Shown here one piece after another: positions 8,556 to 16,289 of a stretch of DNA of 64,000 bases. The position numbers were made by a program, and so were the translations under genes. The stretch is from CAZWLY01 sp964634465 (GTDB lineage Bacteria; Desulfobacterota; Desulfarculia; G963662305). The first letter of the stretch is position 1; each line of letters starts with the position of its first letter. Under the pieces are notes generated by a model. The model searched no databases. It had not been told where the DNA came from and saw only the letters and a list, made by a program, of their open reading frames with translations. The stretch lies in the NCBI GenBank assembly GCA_964634465.1, contig CAZWLY010000008.1:62001-126000 (forward strand), read 5' to 3'.

Positions 8556-9854
8556 ATGGCCCCAAGCGACCAACCGATCCGCCGGGTGGCGGTGATCGAC
8601 GGCTGCCGCACTCCGTTTTGCCGCTCGGGCACCGAGTTCGCCGATTTGATGGCCTACGATCTGGGATTGATGGCCGTCTCCGGGTTGATCAAGAGGGCCA
8701 GACTCGATCCCGAGGCGGTGGAGTTGCTGGTGATGGGCACGGTGATCTCCGAGGTGAAGACGACCAACCTGGGCCGGGAGGTGGCCCTCGGCGCCGGGTT
8801 GCCCCGATCGGTGCCGGCCTTCACCGTCACCATGGCCTGCGTGTCGTCCCTGCAGTCGTTTTTGAGCTGCGCCCAGGCCATCAAGACCGGCCAGGTCGAG
8901 GTGGCCATCGCCGCCGGGGCGGAATTCCTGTCCGACGTGCCGATCCGCTTCAGGCGGCCGATCAGGAAGCGCCTCATCGCCGCCCAGAAGGTCAAGGGGC
9001 CGATGAGCTACTTGAGGCTCATGAAGGGACTGGGCTTCAAGGACTTCCTGCCCGAGCAGCCGGCCATCGCCGAGTTCTCCACCGGCGAGGTCATGGGTGA
9101 GAACTGCGAGCGGTTGACCAAACGCCTGGGCGTCAGCCGCGAGCAGCAGGACGAGTACGCTCTGATGTCCCATCGCCGGGCGGCCAAGGCCACCGAAGAG
9201 GGCCTGCTCGCCCGCCAGATCGTCCCGGCCTATATCCCGCCCTTCAAGGAGCCGGTGATCAGGGACAACGGTTTCAGGGGCGACACCAGCCTGGAGAAGT
9301 TGGCCAAGCTCAAGCCGGCCTTCGACCGCAGGTTCGGCACCGTCACCGCCGGCAACAGCTCCTTTCTGACCGACGGCGCGGCGGCGGTGCTGTTGATGAG
9401 CGAGGCGGCGGCGGAGAGGCTGGGCTACGAGCCGATGGCTTATCTCAAGAGCTCGGCCGTGGCCGCCCTTGATCCGCTGGAGGAACTGCTTTTGGGCCCG
9501 GCCTTGACGGTGCCCAAGGCCCTGGCTGCGGCCGGCCTGGAGCTGGACGAAGTCGAGGTGATCGAGCTCCACGAAGCCTTCGCCGGCCAGGTGCTGTCGG
9601 TGCTCAAGCTTCTCGACGACGAGGAGTTCTGCCGGGAGCGTCTGGGCCGGGACCGGCCGGTGGGGGCGGTGGATTTCGAGCGGCTGAACGCCTGGGGCGG
9701 GTCGCTGTCGGTCGGCCACCCCTTCGGCGCCACCGGGGCCCGGCTGATCACCACCTGTTGCCACCGCCTGGCCCACGAAAAGGCCCGCTACGGCCTGGTG
9801 GCCGCCTGCGCGGCCGGGGCGGTGGGCATCGGTCTCGTTCTGGAGGCGGCGTGA
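8556..9854 (+). CDS. fadI: Acetyl-CoA acyltransferase (3-ketoacyl-CoA thiolase)
   Basis: Thiolytic cleavage of 3-ketoacyl-CoA to acetyl-CoA plus a shortened acyl-CoA. At 432 residues it is longer than FadA and resembles the FadI/trifunctional-beta type. The acyl-accepting Cys is Cys95 in TMACVSS; the catalytic His is in GHPFGATGAR, and the second Cys in CAAGAVGIG near the C terminus. It is the first gene of a four-gene run. Its TGA overlaps a possible ATG of the next gene, whose better start lies 42 bp further on, so translational coupling is possible. Confidence 0.93.
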   Translation: MAPSDQPIRRVAVIDGCRTPFCRSGTEFADLMAYDLGLMAVSGLIKRARLDPEAVELLVMGTVISEVKTTNLGREVALGAGLPRSVPAFTVTMACVSSLQSFLSCAQAIKTGQVEVAIAAGAEFLSDVPIRFRRPIRKRLIAAQKVKGPMSYLRLMKGLGFKDFLPEQPAIAEFSTGEVMGENCERLTKRLGVSREQQDEYALMSHRRAAKATEEGLLARQIVPAYIPPFKEPVIRDNGFRGDTSLEKLAKLKPAFDRRFGTVTAGNSSFLTDGAAAVLLMSEAAAERLGYEPMAYLKSSAVAALDPLEELLLGPALTVPKALAAAGLELDEVEVIELHEAFAGQVLSVLKLLDDEEFCRERLGRDRPVGAVDFERLNAWGGSLSVGHPFGATGARLITTCCHRLAHEKARYGLVAACAAGAVGIGLVLEAA

Positions 9855-9895
9855 TGGGCGCTGGCGACGATCTTCTCAAGGCAGGTGGGAGCGAC

Positions 9896-12028
9896 ATGGA
9901 CGCGATTCGAATCGAAAAGCGACCCGACGGCGTGGCCCTGATCATCTTCGATCACCCGACGAAACCGGTCAACACCCTCTCGGTCGCCCTCTTGAAGGAG
10001 GTGGAGGCCAAGGTCGAACCGTTGATGGCCGACGATACGGTCAAGGCCATGGTCCTGGTCTCGGCCAAGCCGGACACCTTCATCGCCGGGGCCGACCTGG
10101 ACGTGCTGGAGGGGGTGGAGACGGCCGAGGAGGCCGCGGTTCTCTCCCGGGACGGCAACCGGCTGTTGAGCCTGATGGCGGCCAGCAAGAAGCCGATCGT
10201 GGCCGCCGTCCACGGCGCGGCCCTGGGCGGCGGACTGGAGACGGCGTTGGCCTGCCACTACATCCTGGCCTCGGATGATCCGGCCACGGTCTTGGGCCAG
10301 GTCGAGGTGATGGTCGGCCTCTTGCCCGCCGGCGGCGGCACCCAACGCCTGATCAGGCGGGTCGGTCTCGTCAGGGGGCTGCCGATGCTGCTCGCCGGCC
10401 AGCGGGTCCGGGCCAGGAAGGCCTACCGGATCGGCCTGGTCGACGCCCTGACCACGCCGGGCGGCATCGCCGAGACCGGGGCCCGGGCCGCCCTGGCCCT
10501 GGCCGAAGGCAAGCTCAAGCGGCGCAAGCGCAAAAAGCCGCTCCTGGAGAGACTGGCCGGCCTGGGCCCGGTGCGGGACATGATCATCAAGAAGGCCAGG
10601 CAGCAGGTCGAGCGCCGGACCAGGGGGCTCTATCCCGCCCCGCCCAAGATCATCGACTGCGTCGAGACCGGGTTGAAAAAAGGGATCGAGGCCGGGCTGG
10701 AGCTCGAATCAGAGTACTTCGGCGAGCTGGTGGTCAGCCCGGAGAGCCGGGCCCTGGTCTGGCTGTTCCACGCCATGAACAGCTTGAAGAAAGAACCCCT
10801 GGCCGCCAAGCCCAAGCCGGTCAAGCGGTTGGCCGTTCTGGGCGGCGGGTTCATGGGTTCGGGCGTCGCTTCGGTCTCGCTGGGGCTGTGCCCGGTGACG
10901 GTCCGGGACGTCAACGCCGGCTCGCTGGCCCGCTGCGCCAAGGAGATCGATCAGGGGCTCAGAAAGCAGCTTCGCGCCGGGGCGATCAGGAAACTGGACC
11001 GGGATCGGCGCTGGTCGCGGCTGCATTTGACCACCGAGGCGGACGCCCTTCGCGGCTCGGACCTCGTCATCGAGGCCGTCTTCGAGGATCTGGAGCTCAA
11101 GCGCCGGGTCCTGGCCGAGTGCGAGGAACTGGTTTCGCCGGAGGCGGTCTTTGCCTCCAATACCTCGGCCCTGCCCATCCACGAGATCGCCGCCCGGGCC
11201 GAACATCCGGAACGGGTGGTGGGCATGCACTACTTCTCGCCGGTGCCCAAGATGCCGCTCTTGGAGGTGGTGGTCCCCGAGGGGGCGGCCGACTGGGCGG
11301 TGGCCACGGCGGTCGCCTTCGGCTTCGGCCGGGCCCAGGGCAAGACGGTGATCACGGTCAAAGACTCTCCCGGCTTCTATACCAGCCGGATTCTGGGGCC
11401 CTATCTCAACGAGGCCCTGGTGTTGTTGCAGGAAGGGGCCAGAATCGAGGACGTCGATCGGGCCCTGAAGGACTTCGGTTACCCGGTCGGTCCGATCGCC
11501 CTCTTGGACGAGGTCGGCATCGACGTCGTCGCCCACGTCTCGAAGAACCTGGCCCCGCTGTTCGCCGACCGAGGCCAGGCGGCCAGCAGCGAACTGGGCG
11601 ACATGTTCGCGGCCGGCTTTCAGGGCCGCAAGAACCGCAAGGGCTTCTATGCCTATCCAGCCAAAAAGAAGAAGAAAGGCAAGAAGCAACCCAACCAGGA
11701 GGTCTACTCGTTTTTCGGCGGCCGCCGCAAGCGCCGGGATTTCCCCCTCCGGGACATCCAGGACCGTCTGGCCCTGATGATGATCAACGAGGCTGCGCTC
11801 TGCCTGGAGGAAGGGGTGATCGACTCGCCCTTGAGCGGCGACGTGGGCGCCATCCTGGGACTGGGCTTCCCGCCGTTCACCGGCGGTCCGTTCCACTACG
11901 TCGATTCGAAGAGTCCGGCGGTGGTGGTCGCCCGGATGGAGGAGTTGGCGGCCAATGTCGGCCCGCGGTTCAAACCGGCCCAGATACTCGAAGACCTGGC
12001 CAAGAGCGGCCGGCGGTTCTACGACTAG
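9896..12028 (+). CDS. fadJ: Fatty oxidation complex alpha subunit: enoyl-CoA hydratase / 3-hydroxyacyl-CoA dehydrogenase
   Basis: Bifunctional beta-oxidation enzyme of 711 residues. The N-terminal crotonase domain keeps both catalytic glutamates, Glu115 (GGGLETALA) and Glu137 (GQVEVMVGLLPAGGGTQ). The NAD-binding Rossmann motif LAVLGGGFMGSG begins near residue 312, and the dehydrogenase C-terminal domains follow (VVGMHYFSPVPKMPLLEVV and KDSPGFYTSRIL). A Lys-rich insertion (AKKKKKGKKQ) near residue 590 is unusual. The start at 9896 has GGTGGGAG in front of it; ATG 9854 overlaps the thiolase stop but has a poorer context. It pairs with the upstream thiolase as a FadJ/FadI complex. Confidence 0.93.
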   Translation: MDAIRIEKRPDGVALIIFDHPTKPVNTLSVALLKEVEAKVEPLMADDTVKAMVLVSAKPDTFIAGADLDVLEGVETAEEAAVLSRDGNRLLSLMAASKKPIVAAVHGAALGGGLETALACHYILASDDPATVLGQVEVMVGLLPAGGGTQRLIRRVGLVRGLPMLLAGQRVRARKAYRIGLVDALTTPGGIAETGARAALALAEGKLKRRKRKKPLLERLAGLGPVRDMIIKKARQQVERRTRGLYPAPPKIIDCVETGLKKGIEAGLELESEYFGELVVSPESRALVWLFHAMNSLKKEPLAAKPKPVKRLAVLGGGFMGSGVASVSLGLCPVTVRDVNAGSLARCAKEIDQGLRKQLRAGAIRKLDRDRRWSRLHLTTEADALRGSDLVIEAVFEDLELKRRVLAECEELVSPEAVFASNTSALPIHEIAARAEHPERVVGMHYFSPVPKMPLLEVVVPEGAADWAVATAVAFGFGRAQGKTVITVKDSPGFYTSRILGPYLNEALVLLQEGARIEDVDRALKDFGYPVGPIALLDEVGIDVVAHVSKNLAPLFADRGQAASSELGDMFAAGFQGRKNRKGFYAYPAKKKKKGKKQPNQEVYSFFGGRRKRRDFPLRDIQDRLALMMINEAALCLEEGVIDSPLSGDVGAILGLGFPPFTGGPFHYVDSKSPAVVVARMEELAANVGPRFKPAQILEDLAKSGRRFYD

Positions 12029-12046
12029 AAGGCGGCGGAGGAAAAG

Positions 12047-13639
12047 TTGAAGTCGGTCTATCTCACCCCCGAGCACGACGAGTTCAGGCGTCAAGTGCGC
12101 CGGTTCATGGTCAACGAGGTCGCGCCCCACGCCGAGGAGTGGGAGGAGGCGGGTCGCATCCCCCGGAGCATCTTCCGGCGGATGGGAGAGCTGGGCTTCT
12201 TGGGCATCAATTTCCCCGAGGCCTACGGCGGCAGCGAGGGCGACATGTTCTTCACCATGGTCTTTCTGGAGGAGTTGCCTCGCTCGCGCATGGGCGGCTT
12301 CTGCGCCGCCGTCAGCGTCCAGCAGTTCATGGCCACCCAGCACATTTTCAGGCACGGAACCGAGGAGCAAAAGGAGCGCTACCTGATTCCGTCCATCGAG
12401 GGCAGGAAGGTCGGTGCGCTGGCCATCACCGAGCCGGACACCGGCAGCGACGTGGCCGCGATCAGGACTTCGGCGGTCAAGGACGGCGAGAGCTACATCA
12501 TCAACGGCGCCAAGACGTTCATCACCAACGGCGCCGACGGCGATTTCTTCACCCTGGCCGTGAAGCCCGACCCGGCCGCCGGCTCGGCCGGCATCAGCCT
12601 GATCGTCCTCGACAGCGATCTGCCGGGAGTGAGCGTGGCCAAGCGGTTGAAAAAGCTGGGCTGGTACGCTTCGGACACGGCCGAGCTGGCCTTCGAGGAC
12701 GTCCGCGTGCCGGCTTCCCAGTTGATCGGCCGGGAGAACATGGGCTTCTACTACATCATGGACGCCTTCGCCCTGGAGCGGCTGGTCGGGGCGGCGATCA
12801 GCGTCGGGTCGTCCCAGATGTGTCTGGAGGAGGCCCTGGCCTACATGAAGCAGCGGACCGCCTTCGGCCGGCCGTTGACCAGGTTCCAGGTCCTGACCCA
12901 CCGGCTGGCCGATCTGGCCGCCCAGATCGAGGCCGCCCGCCAGCTCACCTACCACGCCGCCTGGTTGATGGACCAGGGGTATCCGGCCGTGACCGAGTGC
13001 ACCATGGCCAAGCTCTACGCCACCGAACTCAACAATCGGGTCGCCGACGCCTGCCTGCAGTGCTTCGGCGGCTACGGGTTCATGGAGGAGTACCCCATGG
13101 CCCGCTTCTACCGCGACGCCCGGGCGGCGACCATCGTTGCCGGCACCTCGGAGATCATGCGCGAGATCATCGCCCGGCTGATGACCGAGGGCGGCCCGGC
13201 CCCCGCCGCCGAGGAGCGCCGGGCCGAACCGGCGGCCGAAACCGAGGCTGAGACGCCGTCCTCCGGGGCCAAGGGCGCCGAGCCGCCGCCGGCCGGGGAG
13301 GCGCCGGAGGTTCCCCGAACCGTCGAGGGGCTGTTCGCCTCTCTGGCCGAGCGCTTCCGTCCGGACAAGGTCGAGGGCTGGTCGGCCGTGTTCCATTATC
13401 GACTGGCCGACTGCGATCATCCTCTGTGGACGGTGGAGATCGCCGACGGCCGGATGAACGTCAGCGAGGGGCTTAAGGGCGAGCCGGACTGTCTGGTCGA
13501 GATGAGCGCTCAGACCTACCTCGGCATCGAGACCGGGACGATCAACCCCCAGGTGGCCTTCATGTCGGGTCAGGTCAAGGTCAGCGATCTTGGCCAGATG
13601 ATGAACTACCTGAAGGCGTTCAAGCCGCTCGGCAAGTAG
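12047..13639 (+). CDS. Acyl-CoA dehydrogenase fused to a C-terminal SCP2 sterol-carrier domain
   Basis: FAD-dependent alpha,beta-dehydrogenation of acyl-CoA. Residues 1-380 are a complete acyl-CoA dehydrogenase (AITEPDTGSDVAAIRTSA, then GGYGFMEEYP and RFYRDARA). The position used by MCAD for its catalytic Glu reads VAGTSEI, without Glu; instead Glu244 in ALERLVGAA matches the LCAD/isovaleryl-CoA dehydrogenase placement. A Pro/Ala/Glu-rich linker (about 380-424) leads to an SCP2-like lipid-binding domain (about 425-530), which usually binds sterols or acyl-CoA. It begins with TTG behind GGAGGAAAAG, 18 bp after fadJ. This fusion is uncommon; its role in handing bulky or branched substrates to the active site is inference. 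Confidence 0.9.
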   Translation: MKSVYLTPEHDEFRRQVRRFMVNEVAPHAEEWEEAGRIPRSIFRRMGELGFLGINFPEAYGGSEGDMFFTMVFLEELPRSRMGGFCAAVSVQQFMATQHIFRHGTEEQKERYLIPSIEGRKVGALAITEPDTGSDVAAIRTSAVKDGESYIINGAKTFITNGADGDFFTLAVKPDPAAGSAGISLIVLDSDLPGVSVAKRLKKLGWYASDTAELAFEDVRVPASQLIGRENMGFYYIMDAFALERLVGAAISVGSSQMCLEEALAYMKQRTAFGRPLTRFQVLTHRLADLAAQIEAARQLTYHAAWLMDQGYPAVTECTMAKLYATELNNRVADACLQCFGGYGFMEEYPMARFYRDARAATIVAGTSEIMREIIARLMTEGGPAPAAEERRAEPAAETEAETPSSGAKGAEPPPAGEAPEVPRTVEGLFASLAERFRPDKVEGWSAVFHYRLADCDHPLWTVEIADGRMNVSEGLKGEPDCLVEMSAQTYLGIETGTINPQVAFMSGQVKVSDLGQMMNYLKAFKPLGK

Positions 13640-13647
13640 GAGGGCTC

Positions 13648-14784
13648 GTGGCCGGCGAAATGGGAACCGGTTCCTCGGCCCCGCTGGGCGGCGTTGTCGT
13701 CCTGGACGCCTCCCGCATGTTGCCCGGCGCGGTTTTGGCCCGCCAGCTTTTGGACCTGGGGGCGCGCCTGATCAAGATCGAGGACCCGGCCGGCGGCGAT
13801 CCTTTTCGCTACACCCCGCCCCTGGTCGGCGAGTATGGGGCCGGCTTCGCCGTCATGTACCGGGGCGCGGAGTCGGTCGGGCTGGACTTGAGGCAACCCG
13901 AAGACGCGGCCCGGCTCAGGAAACTGGTCAAGAGCGCCGACGTCATCGTCGAGAGCTTCCGGCCCGGCGTCATGGAGGGGTGGGGACTCGGCCCGGAGCG
14001 GCTCAGGGCCCTGAACCCGAACCTGATCTACTGCTCGCTGTCCAGCTTCGGCCGCTCGGGCCCGTGGGCCGACCGGGTCGGGCACGATCTAAACTTCGTC
14101 GCCTTGGCCGGTCTCTTGCCACTGTTGGGCGGCGAGGTTCCGCCCATCCAACTGGCCGACGTGACCGCCGGGTTGCTGGCCGCCTCGTCCGTCCTGGCCG
14201 CCCTGCTCCAGCGCCGTAAGACCGGCTCCGGCTACTCGATCGAACAACCCCTGGCCCTGGCCCCGCTGCCGTTCGTCACCTGGGCCTGGGCCGACGCCGC
14301 CGCCGGCGGTGAGAGTATCCTCGAGACCGCCTTGGCCGGCCGCTGCCCCTGCTATCGCACCTACCGCTGCGGCGACGGCGAAAGGATCGCCCTGGGCGCT
14401 CTGGAGCCCAAGTTCTGGACGGCCTTCGTCGAGGTTTTGGGCCTGCCTCACCTGGCCGGGGCCGGCTTCGAGACCGGCCGGGCGGGCGAGGAGACCGGTG
14501 AGGCCGTCGAGCGGGTCCTGGCCGAAAAACCGCGCCGGGAGTGGCTCGACTTGTTCGTCGAGCGCGGCCTGCCGGTCAGTCCGGTCAACGACCTGGAGGC
14601 GGCCAGGGCCGAGGCCTACTTCGACCACGGCGGTTTCCTGGAGGAGATCGGCGGCGCTCCGGGCGGTCCCAAGGCGCCGGGGCCGTTCCTGCCGTCGGTG
14701 GGCCGGACCCCGTCCCCTCCCGCCCCCAGCCTGGGCGAGCACACCGAAGCCGTCCTGGAGGAGTTCGGCTGCCAGCGGCGGTGA
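13648..14784 (+). CDS. Alpha-methylacyl-CoA racemase-like, CaiB/BaiF (family III) protein
   Basis: Family III CoA-transferase fold, 378 residues. The residues defining true alpha-methylacyl-CoA racemases are all present: His146 in VGHDLNF, Asp171 in QLADVTAG and Glu253 in GALEPKFW. This favours epimerisation of 2-methylacyl-CoA over CoA transfer. The preferred GTG start lies 8 bp after the dehydrogenase stop behind GGAGG; an in-frame ATG lies 12 bp later. As the last gene of the beta-oxidation run it would convert (2R)- to (2S)-methylacyl-CoA for the dehydrogenase, a peroxisome-like logic. The family call is firm, the racemase assignment likely. Confidence 0.85.
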   Translation: MAGEMGTGSSAPLGGVVVLDASRMLPGAVLARQLLDLGARLIKIEDPAGGDPFRYTPPLVGEYGAGFAVMYRGAESVGLDLRQPEDAARLRKLVKSADVIVESFRPGVMEGWGLGPERLRALNPNLIYCSLSSFGRSGPWADRVGHDLNFVALAGLLPLLGGEVPPIQLADVTAGLLAASSVLAALLQRRKTGSGYSIEQPLALAPLPFVTWAWADAAAGGESILETALAGRCPCYRTYRCGDGERIALGALEPKFWTAFVEVLGLPHLAGAGFETGRAGEETGEAVERVLAEKPRREWLDLFVERGLPVSPVNDLEAARAEAYFDHGGFLEEIGGAPGGPKAPGPFLPSVGRTPSPPAPSLGEHTEAVLEEFGCQRR

Positions 14785-14845
14785 CCTCGCCCTTGGCGGC
14801 CGGTCCCTTCCCGCCTGGCACGCCGCCGAGGCGGCCGGAAGTTTC

Positions 14846-14866
14846 GCGGCCGGCTCGGACGGCCGC
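14846..14866. terminator. Hairpin between convergent genes
   Basis: A 7-bp inverted repeat GCGGCCG/CGGCCGC around a 7-base loop lies between the racemase stop and the convergent dehalogenase stop. No adjacent T-run, so terminator function is tentative. Confidence 0.3.
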
Positions 14867-14899
14867 CCCCCCCGGCGACTCCTTTTTAGAGACGAAACG

Positions 14900-15781
14900 C
14901 TATATCCGGTTCAGGAAGTTGAGGATGTGGCCGGCGATCTCCTCGCCCTTGTCTTCCTGGAGGAAGTGGCCGGCCCCGGCGATGGTGATTTCGGGCTGGG
15001 CCTTGGCGCCGGGGATGAGCTCCCTGAAGAAGCGATCCATTCCGCCCAAGACCGGGTCGCTATCGGAAAATAGTACCAGGGCCGGTTTGTTCCAACCGTT
15101 GAGCAGTCGCCGGGCCTCTTTGATCTCGGTCGCGCCGGGCATGTCGGGCGAGACGGGGACCAGCAACGGGAAGGCCTGCATGCCCGCCTTGTAGCGGCCG
15201 TCCGGAAAGGGGGCGTCGTAGGCGGCCAAGACCTCGGCCGGGATGGCCTCGCCGGTTACGGTGGCCCGTTTGATGACCAGACTGGCCGTAAATTCGGGGG
15301 TCCGGGCGGCGAACTCGCGCCAGGCCATGAAGGCCTCGGACAGCGCCTCCTCTCCGGTGGGCAGGAAAGTGTTCAAGATCACCAGCCGGGCGAAGCGCTG
15401 GGAGTGATTGGCGGCGATGGTCAGGCCGATCAGACCGCCCCAGTCGTGGCAGACCAGGGTGACGCTGCTCAAGTCCAACGACTCGATGAAGCCCAGGACG
15501 GCCCGGTAATGCATCTGGAAGCTGTATTCGCTCTGCTCGGTGTACTTGTCCGAGCGACCGAAGCCGATCAAGTCCGGAGCCACCACCCGGTAACCGGCCG
15601 AAACGAAGGGAGGGATCATCTTCCGGTAGAGATAGGACCAGGTCGGCTCGCCGTGGAGGCAGAGGATGGTCTCGCCGGCGCTTTCATCGACGTAATGGAT
15701 GCGCCGGCCGTCTACCTCGACGTAATTCGGTTCAAAGGGAAAATCCGGGAGGTCGGCGAACCGATCGTCCGGGGTGCGAAT
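14900..15781 (-). CDS. Haloalkane dehalogenase-type alpha/beta hydrolase, no canonical start codon
   Basis: Alpha/beta hydrolase of haloalkane dehalogenase subfamily I type. Oxyanion and halide-site motif LHGEPTWSYLY, nucleophile Asp in CHDWGG, acid Asp in FSDSDPVLGG and His in GAGHFLQED are all present, as is the cap segment AYDAPFPDGRYKAG. The first ATG (15619) would delete the oxyanion strand. Upstream in frame the sequence reads IRTPDDRFADLPDF and then the HGEPTW region, so translation must begin near 15781. No ATG, GTG or TTG exists between there and the in-frame stop at 15239-15241 of the 15.8-kb region (15839-15841). ATT at 15781 is the best candidate, behind AAGGAGG 14 bases upstream. 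Length from there is 293 residues, normal for the family. Confidence 0.8.
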   Translation of the reverse strand: MRTPDDRFADLPDFPFEPNYVEVDGRRIHYVDESAGETILCLHGEPTWSYLYRKMIPPFVSAGYRVVAPDLIGFGRSDKYTEQSEYSFQMHYRAVLGFIESLDLSSVTLVCHDWGGLIGLTIAANHSQRFARLVILNTFLPTGEEALSEAFMAWREFAARTPEFTASLVIKRATVTGEAIPAEVLAAYDAPFPDGRYKAGMQAFPLLVPVSPDMPGATEIKEARRLLNGWNKPALVLFSDSDPVLGGMDRFFRELIPGAKAQPEITIAGAGHFLQEDKGEEIAGHILNFLNRI

Positions 15782-16047
15782 AAGGGGCGCGACCGCCTCC
15801 TTCGGTCTGGTTGATCGATCCGTGTTTCCCGCCGGCCTTCACGCTTCCATGTCTGGGGCGACGCCCCGAAAATGAGCCATGAAGGAACCGCCGCCCCGGG
15901 GAATCTCGCCCTATCGGCGAAGGCCGGCCAGAGACGCCAGCCTGGAAGCTCGAAAAGAATTATACCGCCTGGGGGCGGAAGTCAAAGGCGGTTGGTTTGA
16001 AAGCGGACCTGGCCCTCGCCCGTCAAGCCCGCCAGCCGTATCCTGCC
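15782..16047. other. Intergenic region behind the small membrane ORF
   Basis: No supported gene. It includes the ribosome-binding region of the dehalogenase and a short perfect palindrome GGGGCGACGCCCC near 15856. Confidence 0.4.
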
Positions 16048-16155
16048 TCAAGGATAGACGATGAGATAGCAGAGGGACACCGCCCCCCACACCAGGACGC
16101 CGAAACCGAGCCAGCCCAACAGGCGAATCGCCTTGACCCTCGTTTCGCGGGTCAT
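16048..16155 (-). CDS. Small single-pass membrane peptide (35 residues)
   Basis: ATG at 16155 preceded by GGAGGAAGCGG, an almost ideal ribosome-binding site. The product starts MTRETRVKAIRLLGW, has a basic N terminus and one hydrophobic stretch of about 22 residues (GWLGFGVLVWGAVSLCYLIV), and stops at TGA. It lies 134 bp downstream of the large histidine kinase on the same strand. I do not recognise the family. Strong ribosome-binding site plus positive-inside topology make it a plausible real gene, but conservation is unknown. Confidence 0.55.
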   Translation of the reverse strand: MTRETRVKAIRLLGWLGFGVLVWGAVSLCYLIVYP

Positions 16156-16289
16156 CCGCTTCCTCCCAACCGGGTAAACAACTCCTGAACATCCTATCGG
16201 CCGGACGAGGATAAAACTTGAGAACTATATTCGGGTTGGAGATGATATGTTCCGCGCGAGGCTGTTTTCCCTGGCCGGAAGACCGGCCG

